The notes below the pieces were generated by a model, which did not search any database, had not been told where the DNA came from, and saw only the letters and a program-made list of their open reading frames with translations. Position numbers and translations under genes: made by a program. A DNA stretch of 64,000 nt from Mucor mucedo (lineage: Eukaryota; Mucoromycota; Mucoromycetes; Mucorales; Mucoraceae), in the NCBI RefSeq assembly GCF_025094135.1, contig NW_026252286.1, forward strand, positions 310,001-374,000, in the 5' to 3' direction. This document shows, in pieces, positions 23,726 through 34,900 of the stretch (position 1 is its first letter; each line of letters begins with the position of its first letter).

Positions 23726-24100
23726 TAGACAGAAAAGAGAGTTTTTAAAAATGAGTTTTTTTAAAGAGGAAGGAAAGAAATAGAAGAAAAATAAAAAAAA
23801 GTTGATAATTTATACGAAAAAGTGATGTTTACACAATTGTTTTCTATATCAGGTAGTCCATGCTTCATCGCGAGTGGAGTTTAATTTGATCAGGAGAAAA
23901 GCACTCAATTTCATTGTCTATAAAATTAGGGGGTTAACCACTATATTACACAAACCACACCCCCCTTTTTTTTCTGCATCGACATCGGGGCAAAATATTT
24001 GATTGTAATGAATTTCTTTATTTAAGTAAGCCTCTTTTTTTTTCTTTCTTGTCGACAACTTTATCTCTTCTTCTTTCATCTTTTATATCTTTTTATAACA
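23726..24100. promoter_or_regulatory. Shared divergent carB-carRP promoter
   Basis: The 375-nt spacer separates the two start codons. Seen: three CATCG (CGATG on the minus strand) pentamers at 23866-23870, 23977-23981 and 23983-23987, the last two as a 6-nt-spaced direct repeat; TATA-like AT boxes near 23920 (TCTATAAAA) and 24081-24098 (TTTTATAT, TTTATAA) in plausible positions; and a G5/C6 pair (GGGGGTTAACC and ACCACACCCCCC). Known: in related fungi this spacer drives co-induction of both genes by blue light through White-collar-type GATA factors, whose sites contain GATC/CGAT cores. That these repeats are the sites is inference. Confidence 0.7.
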
Positions 24101-25968
24101 ATGCTTACTTACATGGAAGTACATCTCTACTTCACTCTACCCGTGGTTGGGTTGTTGTATTTCATTTTGAAGCCCTTTCATAGCAAGCAAGACAATCTCA
24201 AGTATCAATTTTTAACAGCTGTTGCAGTCACCACAGCCAGTCTCTGGGACAATTACATTGTTTATCACAAAGCCTGGTCTTACTGTCCTACCTGCGTTGT
24301 TGCTGTCATTGGTTATGTGCCTCTGGAAGAATACATGTTCTTTGTAATTCAGACATTAATGACTGTCTCCTTTTCAAATCTCGTCATGCGCTGGCATTTA
24401 CCTACTTTTTATATTAAACCCCAGGTCTCGGTTTATCAGTCTTTATTTGTCCGTTTCATTCCTATTTTTGGTTTGTTGACAATTGCATACAAAGCTTGGG
24501 TAAATATTAGCATATGTACAGATTAAAAAAATACGAAACTAAATTTGTATTTATATAGAACGTGGCGATACCTGGTAAATCATTGTTTTATGGTGGTTGT
24601 ATCCTCTGGTATGTCTGTCCTGTCTTGGCTTTACTCTGGTATGGAGCGGGTGAATATATGTTACGTCGTCCTCTTGCTGTCTTGACTTCAATTGTGGTGC
24701 CTACCATCTATTTATGCTGGGTTGATAGATATGCCATCCGAGCCGGCACATGGGACATCTCTCTCCAAACAAGCACCGGTAAAATGGTTGTTCCACATTT
24801 ACCTCTGGAAGAATTCATGTTCTTTGCTTTGATTAACACGGTGTTAGTATTTGCTGCCTGTGCTATTGATCGTGCTCAAGCCATCCTCCATCTGTTCAAG
24901 ACTGAGTCTGTCTATAAGACACACACGCAAGCACCTTTGGTTCAGAGAATGTCGGAGCTGTGTTGGGCGTTTTGTTTACCGGATCAAATGTTAAATAATG
25001 AAACGTTGCAGGATCTCTCGATTAGCTGGGATATATTGAAAAAAGCATCTAAATCATTCTATACTGCCTCCGCTGTATTTTCAAGTTACGCTCGTCAGGA
25101 TCTGGGGATTCTCTATGGCTTTTGTCGTGCAACCGATGATCTTTGTGACGATGAATCCGTCTCTGTCGAAAAACGTAAAGAACAGCTCAATTTGACGCGT
25201 CGTTTTGTTCAGGATATCTTTAGTCAAAAAACAAATATGCCAGTGGTGGACTGGGAATTTTACAATCGTCAGTTACCAAGCTCATGTGTATCTGCATTCA
25301 AAACTTTCACCCGATTACGTCATATTTTACATGTGGACGCTATTGAAGAACTATTGGAGGGTTATGAATGGGATCTAGAACGTAAAGAAGTGCGTACGCA
25401 AGAAGATCTCTATAAATATTCTGCTTGTGTGGCCAGTAGTGTGGGTGAAATGTGCACACGTATCTTGTTATTCCATGATTATCGTGAAAGTGATGCCTGG
25501 ATTATCGCTCGTGCTCGTGAAATGGGGCTGGTACTTCAACTTACGAATATCGCCAGAGATATTGTGACTGATAGTCAAGAGTTGGGTCGCTGCTACTTGC
25601 CTATGGACTGGCTTACAGACAATGAAAGTAGTCTCATTGCGGCTGGTAAAGCGCGTGAGTTGGGTGATTCACGATTATTGCAACTATCCAAAACCTTAAT
25701 CCGAGATGCAGAGAGTATAATGAAAACAGCCAATAAGGGAATTGAAGCACTGCCATTTCATTGTCGAGGAGGAGTTAGAGCAGCGTGTAATGTGTATGCT
25801 GCGATAGGTCATGTGATTCTAAAGGAAAGAAGTCATTATCCAACACGGGCACATATCAAAAGCAGTGGGCGATCCAAGATAGCTTTATTGAGCGTGTATG
25901 ATTTGTACAAGCACAAGACAGAGGCACCCAAATCACGTCAGGGGAAAATCAGAAGTTTCATGGTTTAA
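24101..25968 (+). CDS. carRP: Bifunctional lycopene cyclase/phytoene synthase
   Basis: Also called carRA in Phycomyces and Blakeslea. Exons 24101-24499 and 24559-25968 give 602 aa. The N-terminal half is the membrane lycopene cyclase domain (R), two homologous multi-helix repeats each with the motif PLEE(Y/F)MFF (around residues 90-100 and 220-235). The C-terminal half is phytoene synthase (P/A) with the two aspartate-rich prenyl diphosphate motifs, DDLCDD and NIARDIVTD, and SKSFYTAS near its start. It condenses two GGPP into phytoene and later cyclises lycopene to beta-carotene. The intron falls within the cyclase part, just after the first repeat. Regulation is expected to be joint with carB through the shared promoter. 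Confidence 0.98.
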
Positions 25969-26220
25969 GGGAAAATTACAGTTTTACCAAATATAGTAAC
26001 TAAATTCTGTTAAATCACATGTAACAATTACCCTATTCTAAATAATAATAAAAAAAAAAAAATGATCGGATTCAACAAGCACAAAAATTAATTGATTGGA
26101 TACGCAAGAATCATTCTCGACTTTCTACAAAAAAAATTTATTTTCGTCTTTTTTGGAAATAAAAAGGATGGGAAAAGGGGGAAAGGGAGGTGTGATCTTT
26201 TTTCTTCTTTTCTTTTTAAC

Positions 26221-27192
26221 ATGAATAAAACTCATAATTTACCTTCCATCACCACTTTACTTTCTTCGCCTCCTCGTATTGTCGTCGTACGAGACGATGG
26301 AAATCAACACACTACAGACGATGATGATGCTCTATCACCGAGATATCTAAAGTCTCCAACCAATTACAATGATCGTCTATCCGCCACTCTTTCGCCCATG
26401 CTATCACCCATAGACTCTTATGCTTCCTCTATACACACTTTATCACCCAATATCACTCCATTACAACCTACCTCTCCTTTACCCGCCATGTTGGCTTTAC
26501 CACCCTTACAAGGCGATGATCCACCACGAAGACTTCAAAGACATCCTTCCATTTCTTCTATCGCTTCTATCTCTCCAAAACCCGCTTTTAATTCCCTCTG
26601 GTCATCATCCGCACCTTCCTCACCTCGTCCCCTCAGCAGATCTCCCTCCCCAGCAGCAGTAGCAGCAGCAACAGCACCATCGCATAAAGAAAACACACAG
26701 CATCTATACCAGGCACGCCTGCAAAAAGCACCCCAATCACCAGAAAGAGCACCGCATTCCTACCAGCAAACACCAGAAGAACTGCAGGAAGAACCCCAGA
26801 CACAAATCATACTATCAGAATCAGGTCACCCCATTTTAAAACGGAGAAGAGGCAGGCCACCCAATATGCGAGAGCCTTCGCTGGAGGGTGGCTGGACCTT
26901 TCTTACGCCTACGGTGTGGGATGTCAATCATCCTCAGCAAGGATCCGCACCAGCCACTTTACCAAGCACATCCGATTCGGTCATGAACGGATCCATGGCT
27001 GCCTTTACTAGCTCCAATATGGATATGGTACTTCAAATGCCGCGTAAAAAACGAGGTCGTAAGCCCAAGACTCATATCGTTGGAAATTCATGCTTTGTGT
27101 GGAAAGATATTACTGCCGCAAGAAGATCGACAAAAGTCATCAAAGAACAACAAAAAGCCGCCCTAAGAAGATTGGAGCAAGCACCATTGTAA
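26221..27192 (+). CDS. AT-hook DNA-binding protein
   Basis: Single-exon frame of 323 aa from the ATG at 26221; the open frame continues 43 codons upstream without a better start context. The protein is low-complexity, rich in Ser/Pro (many SP sites such as LSPMLSPIDS, possible CDK/MAPK targets). It carries two AT-hooks: KRRRGRPP at about residues 207-214 and RKKRGRKPK at about 275-283. The second is followed by a compact block, THIVGNSCFVWKDITAARR, which looks conserved rather than random. Probable nuclear, chromatin-associated regulator that binds the minor groove of AT-rich DNA; target genes unknown. It lies downstream of carRP in the same orientation, 252 nt away; a link to carotenogenesis is not shown. 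Confidence 0.72.
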   Translation: MNKTHNLPSITTLLSSPPRIVVVRDDGNQHTTDDDDALSPRYLKSPTNYNDRLSATLSPMLSPIDSYASSIHTLSPNITPLQPTSPLPAMLALPPLQGDDPPRRLQRHPSISSIASISPKPAFNSLWSSSAPSSPRPLSRSPSPAAVAAATAPSHKENTQHLYQARLQKAPQSPERAPHSYQQTPEELQEEPQTQIILSESGHPILKRRRGRPPNMREPSLEGGWTFLTPTVWDVNHPQQGSAPATLPSTSDSVMNGSMAAFTSSNMDMVLQMPRKKRGRKPKTHIVGNSCFVWKDITAARRSTKVIKEQQKAALRRLEQAPL

Positions 27193-27339
27193 ATAAATAA
27201 ATAAATAAAAATTCACTTAGTTTAGTAAATTCCCACTTTTGTGTGTGTGTGTGACGGGAGAGAGTTTAATAATACATAAGCATCTTTTTAAACCCTTGCC
27301 CCGTTTATTTTTTCCCCGTTTCCTTTTTTTTTAAGAAAA

Positions 27340-28334
27340 ATGCTTAATACCAGGCTCTTTTTAAAAACATCGAGAGCTTGCCAACGGCTCTATTCAACCG
27401 TTCCCTTGGCTTTTGATAAATATTCCATTAAGCCTTCCACAGAACCACCTGTTTTGATTTGTCATGGCTTATTTGGATCCAAACAAAATTGGTCTTCATT
27501 AGCTAAAGCCATGAGTAACCGCTTATCCCGCGACGTCTACACCATCGTAACTACAAACATCACCCTTCGAAATAAATAAATAAAGCAACTCATCATTCAC
27601 AAATAGGATCTTCGTAATCACGGTGACAGCCCACAAAGTAACATTCACACTTACGAAGCCATGACCCATGATCTCGTCGAATTCCTTTCCCAACACAACC
27701 TGAAGGATCCAATCTTGTTGGGCCATTCCATGGGCGGCAAAGCTGTGATGGCGGCAGCTCTGAGCAATCCCGACCTGGTTTCGAAATTAGTTGTGGTCGA
27801 CATGCCACCCGTTGCTATGCACCTGTCAAAGAACTTTGCAACCTATGTCGACGCCATGCGAGCCATCGAAGAAGCGAACCCGACCAAGCAAAGCGAAGCG
27901 GATAAGATCCTGTCCCAGTTCGAATCCAATGTCGGTGTGCGTATGTTTTTATTGACCAATTTAAAGAGAAATGCGCAAGGAGAGTTACGTTTTAGAGTGC
28001 CTTATGAAACACTGGGTACATCCTTGGCCAATATTGGGGGTTTCTTGGATCATTCGACTGTCGAGCCCTTCGGAAAGCCCACCTTATTTATCGCAGGAGG
28101 AAATAGTCCGTACCGTAAACCCTTCCAAGATCAGAAAAAAGAAATTGATGCCTTATTCCCGAATTCAGAGTTACAGGTCGTTGACGGTGCTGGTCATTGG
28201 GGTAAAAATTACTATTTTATACATTGGCCAGTCGCATTTTTTTTTTTTTTTTTACTAACATCACTCTCTTAGTGCACGCCGAAAAACCAGACATCGTTTT
28301 AAATCTAATCACTTCCTTTGTAAACAAGCAATAA
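27340..28334 (+). CDS. Mitochondrial alpha/beta hydrolase (ABHD11-like)
   Basis: Exons 27340-27546, 27607-28201 and 28273-28334 give 287 aa. The N-terminus (MLNTRLFLKTSRACQRLYST) is basic and amphipathic, consistent with a mitochondrial presequence. The hydrolase core shows HGLFGSKQNW (oxyanion region), DLRNHGDSP across the first splice junction, the nucleophile elbow LLGHSMGGK, and the catalytic His in DGAGHW just before the last intron. This is the set seen in ABHD11 and yeast Imo32. The last exon (VHAEKPDIVLNLITSFVNK) completes the final helix, which supports the splice model. Predicted esterase/thioesterase; the substrate is unresolved. Confidence 0.88.
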
Positions 28335-28643
28335 AAAAGTAACCAGCCAGCAAGCATAGCATTACCCCACCCCCCTTTTTTTCTGTATTTATTTTTCTAG
28401 GCTGAAAGAAAAATCGAGTTACATAAGAAAGGGCTTGGACGATTATCTCATTCAATAATCCAAAAACAACAAAAGGGATTTGCATTATTATAGAACAAAT
28501 CATCCCCCAAGAATAAAAAAGTCCCAAAAATAGAAAAAGACTCGGGGATTATACCTTTATAAGGTGATCATAAAAAAAGATCACATTTCGGCTAAAATGG
28601 CAACATGTGGAACATGGCTGTTGGTTGAACTTTTTTATTAGTA
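28335..28643. other. Convergent 3' intergenic region
   Basis: 309 nt between the stop of the ABHD11-like gene and the stop of the Q-rich gene. Seen: a C7T8-type tract near 28369-28382 and AATAAAA-like sequences on both strands, suitable as polyadenylation signals. No coding potential. Confidence 0.5.
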
Positions 28644-30953
28644 TTATAGTTGCTGGTGATGATAACTCCCATAACGTCTTGAACTGTTATTAGAAGGGTA
28701 TCGTGGGAGTGCTTGTCTAAAAGGAGGTGCTTGCTGAGAATGATACTGATTGTAGTAATACTGTTGAGGTGTCTGTGGCTGCACATAATAGCCCTCGCTA
28801 TAAGCATCTTGCTGATTATAATATCTGGGATTGTTATAATACACATCGTCCGGTATGTCTTCGTAAAATACCACAGACCCTCTAGATCTAGGTCGCCTGC
28901 CTACAGATCTGCTTCTTCTGGGCCTGGTTTGATAGGGCTGCATATCAGCTTCATCGTAAATAACTGGCTGTTGCTCTTCATGCCATCTCCCTGCCTCTAT
29001 CGATCTAGCTCGTGGTCGATTATTCATCCTTCGATGTTGGGGGAATGAGTTTGTTACAAGCGTGTTGGACGGACTTGGATCGAGTTTGTTACTTCGGTTA
29101 CTTGTACTACTATTATGGCGAGAGAGTGATCTTCTGTCTTCATCCGCATAATGTGGATAGTACTGACTGTTTTGAATAGAGGTGGAAGAGCTTCTACTAT
29201 GTTGTTGTTTAAGATACTCTTGAGATTTACTCTTTGCCATTCTTCGATAAGCGTTTTCATGCTGATCATCCAAAGACTGCTGTGATTTTTTATGTTGCAA
29301 AAGCGGAGGAGGAGGAGGATAATAGTCGGAGTCGGATGAATCTTCATTTTCATACACCTCTTCCGCTCCATGGTGTTGTATTTCATCTTGCTGGTGTTGC
29401 AGCGTCACTTGTTGCAATTGTTGCAGTTGCTGTTTCTTTAACTGTTGTTGATATTGCAGCTCTCTAGCTTTACTCTCCTCCCTGGATTTCAGGACATTAT
29501 TCAGCTGCTCCTTTGTGTTAATCAAGGTTTGCATCATCTCATGACGGTTCAGTATCAACTCGTTTTCCATCTTACTAAACTGTTCACGATCTAATACCAG
29601 CTGTTTCTCCATCATCTCTACTTTTTGTTGAAGCTCTTCGTATTTACTCTCTTGCATTTTTCGCAACAGAATCGATTCCGTAGTCTCCTCTTGTCTTTTT
29701 TGAATTGCAGCAGCAGCTTGCTGAATTTGGGTATTTTTGTTGTTCAGATCTTGATGCTGCTCTTGCTGCTGCTTTTGCTTTTGCAACTCCTGCTGTTTCT
29801 GTTGGTGCAGCAGCAGCTCTTGCTGTTCCTGCTGCTGTTGTTCTCGCTGCTGTTGTTCTCGCTGCTGTTGCTCTCGCTGCTGTTGTTCTCGCTGCTGTTG
29901 CTCTCGCTGCTGTTGCTGTAGCTGCTGCTGCTGTTGCTGTTGTTGTTGTAGCTGCTGCTGTTGATGCTGTTGATGCTTATATTCTTGACCCTGTCTACTG
30001 TTTTGGTTTTGGTCATTGTTTTGTACATAATCTTCTTCGTTCTTATGCTCATCGTGGTTAGGTCTAACTCTCTGGATCTGTCTATTATTTAGTTTTCCGA
30101 TAGTTGTGTCTCCATTAAGCGATCTGACGACAGGTTCAAGATCTTTTAACTGATTCAAAACGTCTCCTTTGTGATGGGAGTGATCGGGTTTCCGAGCAGC
30201 GATAGTATAGGTGGGTGTGACTGTAGCCGAGGATGTGGGAGATTGAACGGCTGCTTTTGGTTGCTTTCTCTGTGGACTGGACGTCCCCGAAGAAGTTTCA
30301 GAATGATTGTAATGATCGACTATTTGTTGTTTTTTCAAAAAGGATAGGGGAGGAAGATCAAGTGATATCTTATCATCTTCGTCATCATCATGAGCATCTC
30401 CTGCTAAGGATTCCAGAGCTGATTCGTACACTCTACTCGATTCATCGCTTCCTGCTGTAGATATACTGTCAATATTATGTAGCGAGCTATGTTTAGGAAG
30501 TGCGGCAATGGCTTTGTTCAGAAATTGTTCTACAATAAAGATGGGTATAGGAAATAAATATATATGTATATAAATGCCATTGTGTAATTTATTTATTTAT
30601 TTACCTTCTTCGTGGTGCGGCGTTGGCAACAAAATCGGTGATATCATATCAGGAGGGGGCCGCTGCTCGGGTTCATCTTCGACCAGCGTTTTATCATGAT
30701 CAAACCTTCCTAAAATCTCACGGGTTGGGGTCAAGAGTCTTCTTGGTTTTGGCATCACAATGCTGGGAGGAGTCGATGATCTGGCTGTGATGGGCTCTGA
30801 TATATTGGGTGGTAAAAGCAACGGTACCGGCTTCTTTATGGGGGTGCTCACATTCACGGTAGACGTACCAGAATATTCAAAAGACCGTTGTTCCTGAAGA
30901 ATCGTGGCAGAGAGTTTATTGTCAGATTTTTTCTTTTTAAATAACTTCATCAT
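28644..30953 (-). CDS. Glutamine-rich coiled-coil protein, function unknown
   Basis: Exons 30953-30605 and 30529-28644 give 744 aa. The basic N-terminus (MMKLFKKKKSDNK) and proline-rich segment (VPLLLPPNI, PKPRRLLTPTREILGRFDHD) are followed by an acidic stretch (DAHDDDEDDKISLDLPPL). The central Gln-rich region contains five REQQQ units, and a predicted coiled coil follows (EELQQKVEMMEKQLVLDREQ and onward). The last third is Ser/Arg-rich, with RPRRSRSVGRRPRSRG, and ends in a Tyr/Gln/Asn-rich prion-like tail. No enzymatic domain is recognised. Similar compositions occur in fungal cortical or RNA-associated scaffold proteins, but I do not assign a function. The Met at 30950 is an equally possible start. 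Confidence 0.7.
29836..29910 (-). repeat. 15-nt minisatellite, five copies
   Basis: Five tandem 15-nt units (TGTTGTTCTCGCTGC on the plus strand, with a T/C variation at one site) encode the REQQQ repeat of the Gln-rich protein and are flanked by further CAG/CTG-type triplets. Confidence 0.9.
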
Positions 30954-31996
30954 TTTTGTTTTAATAAAGAAAGAGAAAATGAAAACAAAAAAGAAAGAAA
31001 AAAAAAAAGAAAGAAAAAATTAGAGGGGAATAATAACATCAGGTCCAAATAGGGCAGTGTACTACTTGCCTTCTTTGACAAACAGTAAATACACCTTTGC
31101 CAAAATGACGTCGCAAGAAAAGAAAAAATTAAAAGTGTCGCACTTTTAAAAAAAAATAGAGTGTCCAATGCTTGCGACATCACGGCTAAGGCTAGTCTTC
31201 GCTATACGCTGAAGACTTCCCATGTTGGGCTCTCGCGTTTTGAGTGGGTTTGCTGTAGGTCATATAATTTTTATTATGATAATAAAACACGTAGAGAAAA
31301 AAACTCACTTGACCCTACGAAAGACATATGTGTAGATATGCTCAAAGAGAAATTTATAGTTGATTTAATCATCGGGAAGCAGCCATACAAAAATAAAGAA
31401 CTAATGCTTCTTTGCCAAAATAATAATCAAAAACAGTATATACGGCTACTATTGTGAACCGCTTAGATATACTGACCTATCATCACGGCCGCGCACTCAG
31501 TGGTAAAACCCACCGTTGACGGCGTTGCACTTTCACTTCGCTGAGATAGTATTATAGAAGATAGTATAAATGCATTGTTTGACACAATGGATGAACTTTA
31601 TATTTTTCTGCTAAAATTTACGTATACTTTATAATTTTTTTTTTTGGCCTGCTGCCTAACATAATATAAACCGAGGGACGGAAAAGAAATAGTAAAGAAG
31701 CTGGGTCAATGTTTGTTGAAACAAAATTATAGAAGAAACGACGACTCAGGTGTCGCGATTTTGTCTAAAGACGTTTGATGGTTATCGTATATCAGGTTCA
31801 GCTTAATGGGAAAAAAGAAATCAAATTGTTTTTTTTTCTAGCAGACGATATCTGCTGATAATTTATCGTGCTTTTAGTATTAATAGTCAAACGTGGTGGT
31901 TACAGTTTTTAATAATGAATAATTGTCCAAAATAAATGTTAAATAATATTAAAATAATCAAAGGGGGGGGGGGATAGTTTTTTGTTTTGTTTTTTT
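30954..31996. other. Intergenic region, gene-free
   Basis: Upstream of the Q-rich gene and downstream of the chitin synthase stop. It contains purine-rich and T-rich tracts, a G9 run near 31965-31973, and a locally GC-richer patch at 31480-31550. A 98-codon plus frame at 31161-31457 has no motif and no splice context, so I leave it uncalled. Confidence 0.55.
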
Positions 31997-34900
31997 TTAA
32001 AAGTTAAGTGCTTCTTCGATACATAAATTGATGAAATCTTTTCTATACGACATGTTGATTCCAAAATGTCTACTCAGTTGTTCTCGGACTTGTTTCTTTG
32101 TCATTGTCATTAGATCTGCCGTTCCTGTAATACGTTGAACTTGTCTTCGAATGTCCTCGTCTGTAGGATGGTACACGTTGTCCATCATATTAGGAATTGC
32201 ATATCCATGTACACTTCCGTCGCCACTATAGATAGATCCAGGGTGATGCTGTGATCCATTCATTAATGACGGTGCAAACGAGGGAGCTCGTCCCGCTAAA
32301 TTTTGATGAGAGTATCTGAAGCTAGCATTGTCATTATATGCAACACTAGCAGCCAAAGGCATCTGGTTCATACTACCAGGGTAGTTTACAACAGGTGTCA
32401 TATACCCATTGGCGTAGCCTAATACAGGAGGTAGCATGCCACTGCGTTGTGTTGTAGACGAGGTAAGTGTCGTACCTTTAGTTTCCGCTGAGCCAGTTTC
32501 CCAAACTTCGTTTTCATGATCACTCCATTTTTTCAAAGGAATCGATTTTGGATCAAATTTGCCTTCATCGGCTGGGAGCGCCTTCTTTTGGCCATCATCA
32601 TCCAAGACAAGACGTGTATTACCCCATGAGAAATCATCAAAATGCCAGAATGAATACATTGGTATAAAAAAGGAGAAGAGAGGGATAGCCAAAATATATA
32701 CAATCATCCAACCAATATGTTCCCATTTCCTACGAAGAATAAAAATGATAGCCTGTAGACCATACACACCGCACAATGTGATGATTGAAATAAACGGAAC
32801 TTGACCTGCATTTGTAGCTAATCTATAAATGAGAAAGCCTAAATAGCAAACGACAGCGGGCATGACCAATGTACTGAGTAAATCCAAAATTACTACAAAC
32901 CGCATAGAGAAGCAACAGAAACCACAGAGTTGAGGTAAGAACACCAACTCGCCCAAATTATGGATAGTAGAGTTAATCCAACGACGTCTTTGGGACAACA
33001 AAACACTCCATCGGTCCGGTGCATTTGTTAAGCACCCGGCATCAGCTGTAAACTTGGTCTTGTAATTTGGAAAATGTTTCAAAATAAGCGTTGTCAAGTA
33101 TCTATCCTCGCCCAAGTGGAGTAAATTCTTTTGGTGCAACGTATCAACCTTGTTTTCAGCATAATCAATGATCACCTGGTTACTAACTAACAAGGGCTGG
33201 TTTTTACCGGGAGACCGGATGCGGTACATACAGAAACAACCAGGAAGACAAGTCACGGATCCAAATAAAGATTCGAAAGCCTTGGACAAGAAATGCGAAA
33301 TATAATATTCGTATACTTGAATCATGGTGACCCAACTGTCCTTCTCATTGGCAAGTTTTGTTTCCCCGCAAAGACCAATTACTTTAGAGTCATGGACAAA
33401 ACAGGACACCATACGATTAAGAGAATCCGGCAAAACCTCGGTATCTGCATCTACCATGAGTACGAACTCATAAAAACTCGGGTTAACACCAATGACATTT
33501 TTAATTTGATGATAGACCTCAAGTTCCATCGGCGTCATGGGGGATTCAAAATGCACCTTATTTAAAAATCTCATCAACACCATTTGAGAGTCTCGCTTTC
33601 CTCTGTTACCCGGTTTTTGGCGTTCATTAGGAGCACCAACTTTAACTACAACAACATAAGGCACGACGTGACCACAGCATTCGTAAAGACCAGAGTAAAT
33701 TTTTGCCGTATTATGTTGTTTTAATCCATCGCCAAGGGACAAGAAAGATAATGGTTCGGGGTCAACGTTATGATCAACACCAAGAATATCGAGTATGATA
33801 CGGGGAGTGGGTCTATCGTTTCCACTACCAATAACCATGCCATCACAGACTAAAAACAAGAGCTTTCTCTTATCATCGTATCGTAACACGGCAATAGAGT
33901 CGATTGTTTTCCTTAATGACTCCTCACTTTCTGTATAACATGGAACTTGGCAAACGATGAACTTGTCATAATCTTCTGGTTCTCTAAAAGAGCTTAATTG
34001 TAAAGCGGCTAAGAACTTAAACAAAATAACGGCACAGAGAAAACCTAAAAAAATATATAATAAAAAATAAATTAGATACTTATTAGTACTGAAAGAAATT
34101 TTTACGCATTACCTGTGACAATAAGTAAGAAGTATTCGGAAAATTGGCATTGGAAGGATCTTCTTGTATCCAATTTTCCAACAAAAAACAGATTTCTAAG
34201 GCAAACCAGTTGACGCATTCGCAGGTCTTCAGAAATAGGCAAAGCATCAAAATGTTTGGATATATCAGTTCCAGCCAACTGACGAAACAGCTGTACGATA
34301 CTGTTATCCATGAAGTTTAAATCTAAATTTGCGGGAGGTACCGTGCCTTCAGGGGCACGAGGAGCACGACCACCAAGTAAGTAATACGTCAAGTCAAACA
34401 CATCGCCATGTAATGTAGCCCAGCTTCGATGTGTACTTATATCTCCAACATTGACAACATTGGTAGCTTGACGTAAGATATCATTCGGTTCATATCCCAT
34501 AAATCCCAATCGATAGTTCTTTCGCATATAAACCATTTGTTCAAAATACCAGTCAGGTCGATAATCATTGGTAAAAAATCTGAAATCATGGTACGCTGCA
34601 TTGCGATCCGTGAGGTTCACTTGGAAATCCAATACAACCTCTTCGGGAATTCGACCAGTCGTACCGTCGCATAATGCAGATACTTGCACAGGGAATAAAT
34701 TGGTGGCATCTTTTCCGGCGTAATCAAAAATAACATTGTCTGGAATTACCTCAGATGCCCAATGATGAGGGGCAAACTTTGTCAAGTCAAATACTTCACC
34801 ACGAATAGCAACATACGCGCTGTCCTTGTCCGTTTTTCCTTGAAGTTCTGAAAGAGAATAAACATCTTGATGAGGACAAATTAAAGGACCAAAGAATACA

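Noticed and set aside
29705..30061. Plus-strand Ala/Leu-rich frames opposite the Gln-rich gene
   Set aside because: These are antisense readings of CAG-type repeats; the minus-strand frame is long, spliced and compositionally sensible.
31161..31457. 98-codon plus-strand frame upstream of the Q-rich gene
   Set aside because: No recognisable domain or splice context.
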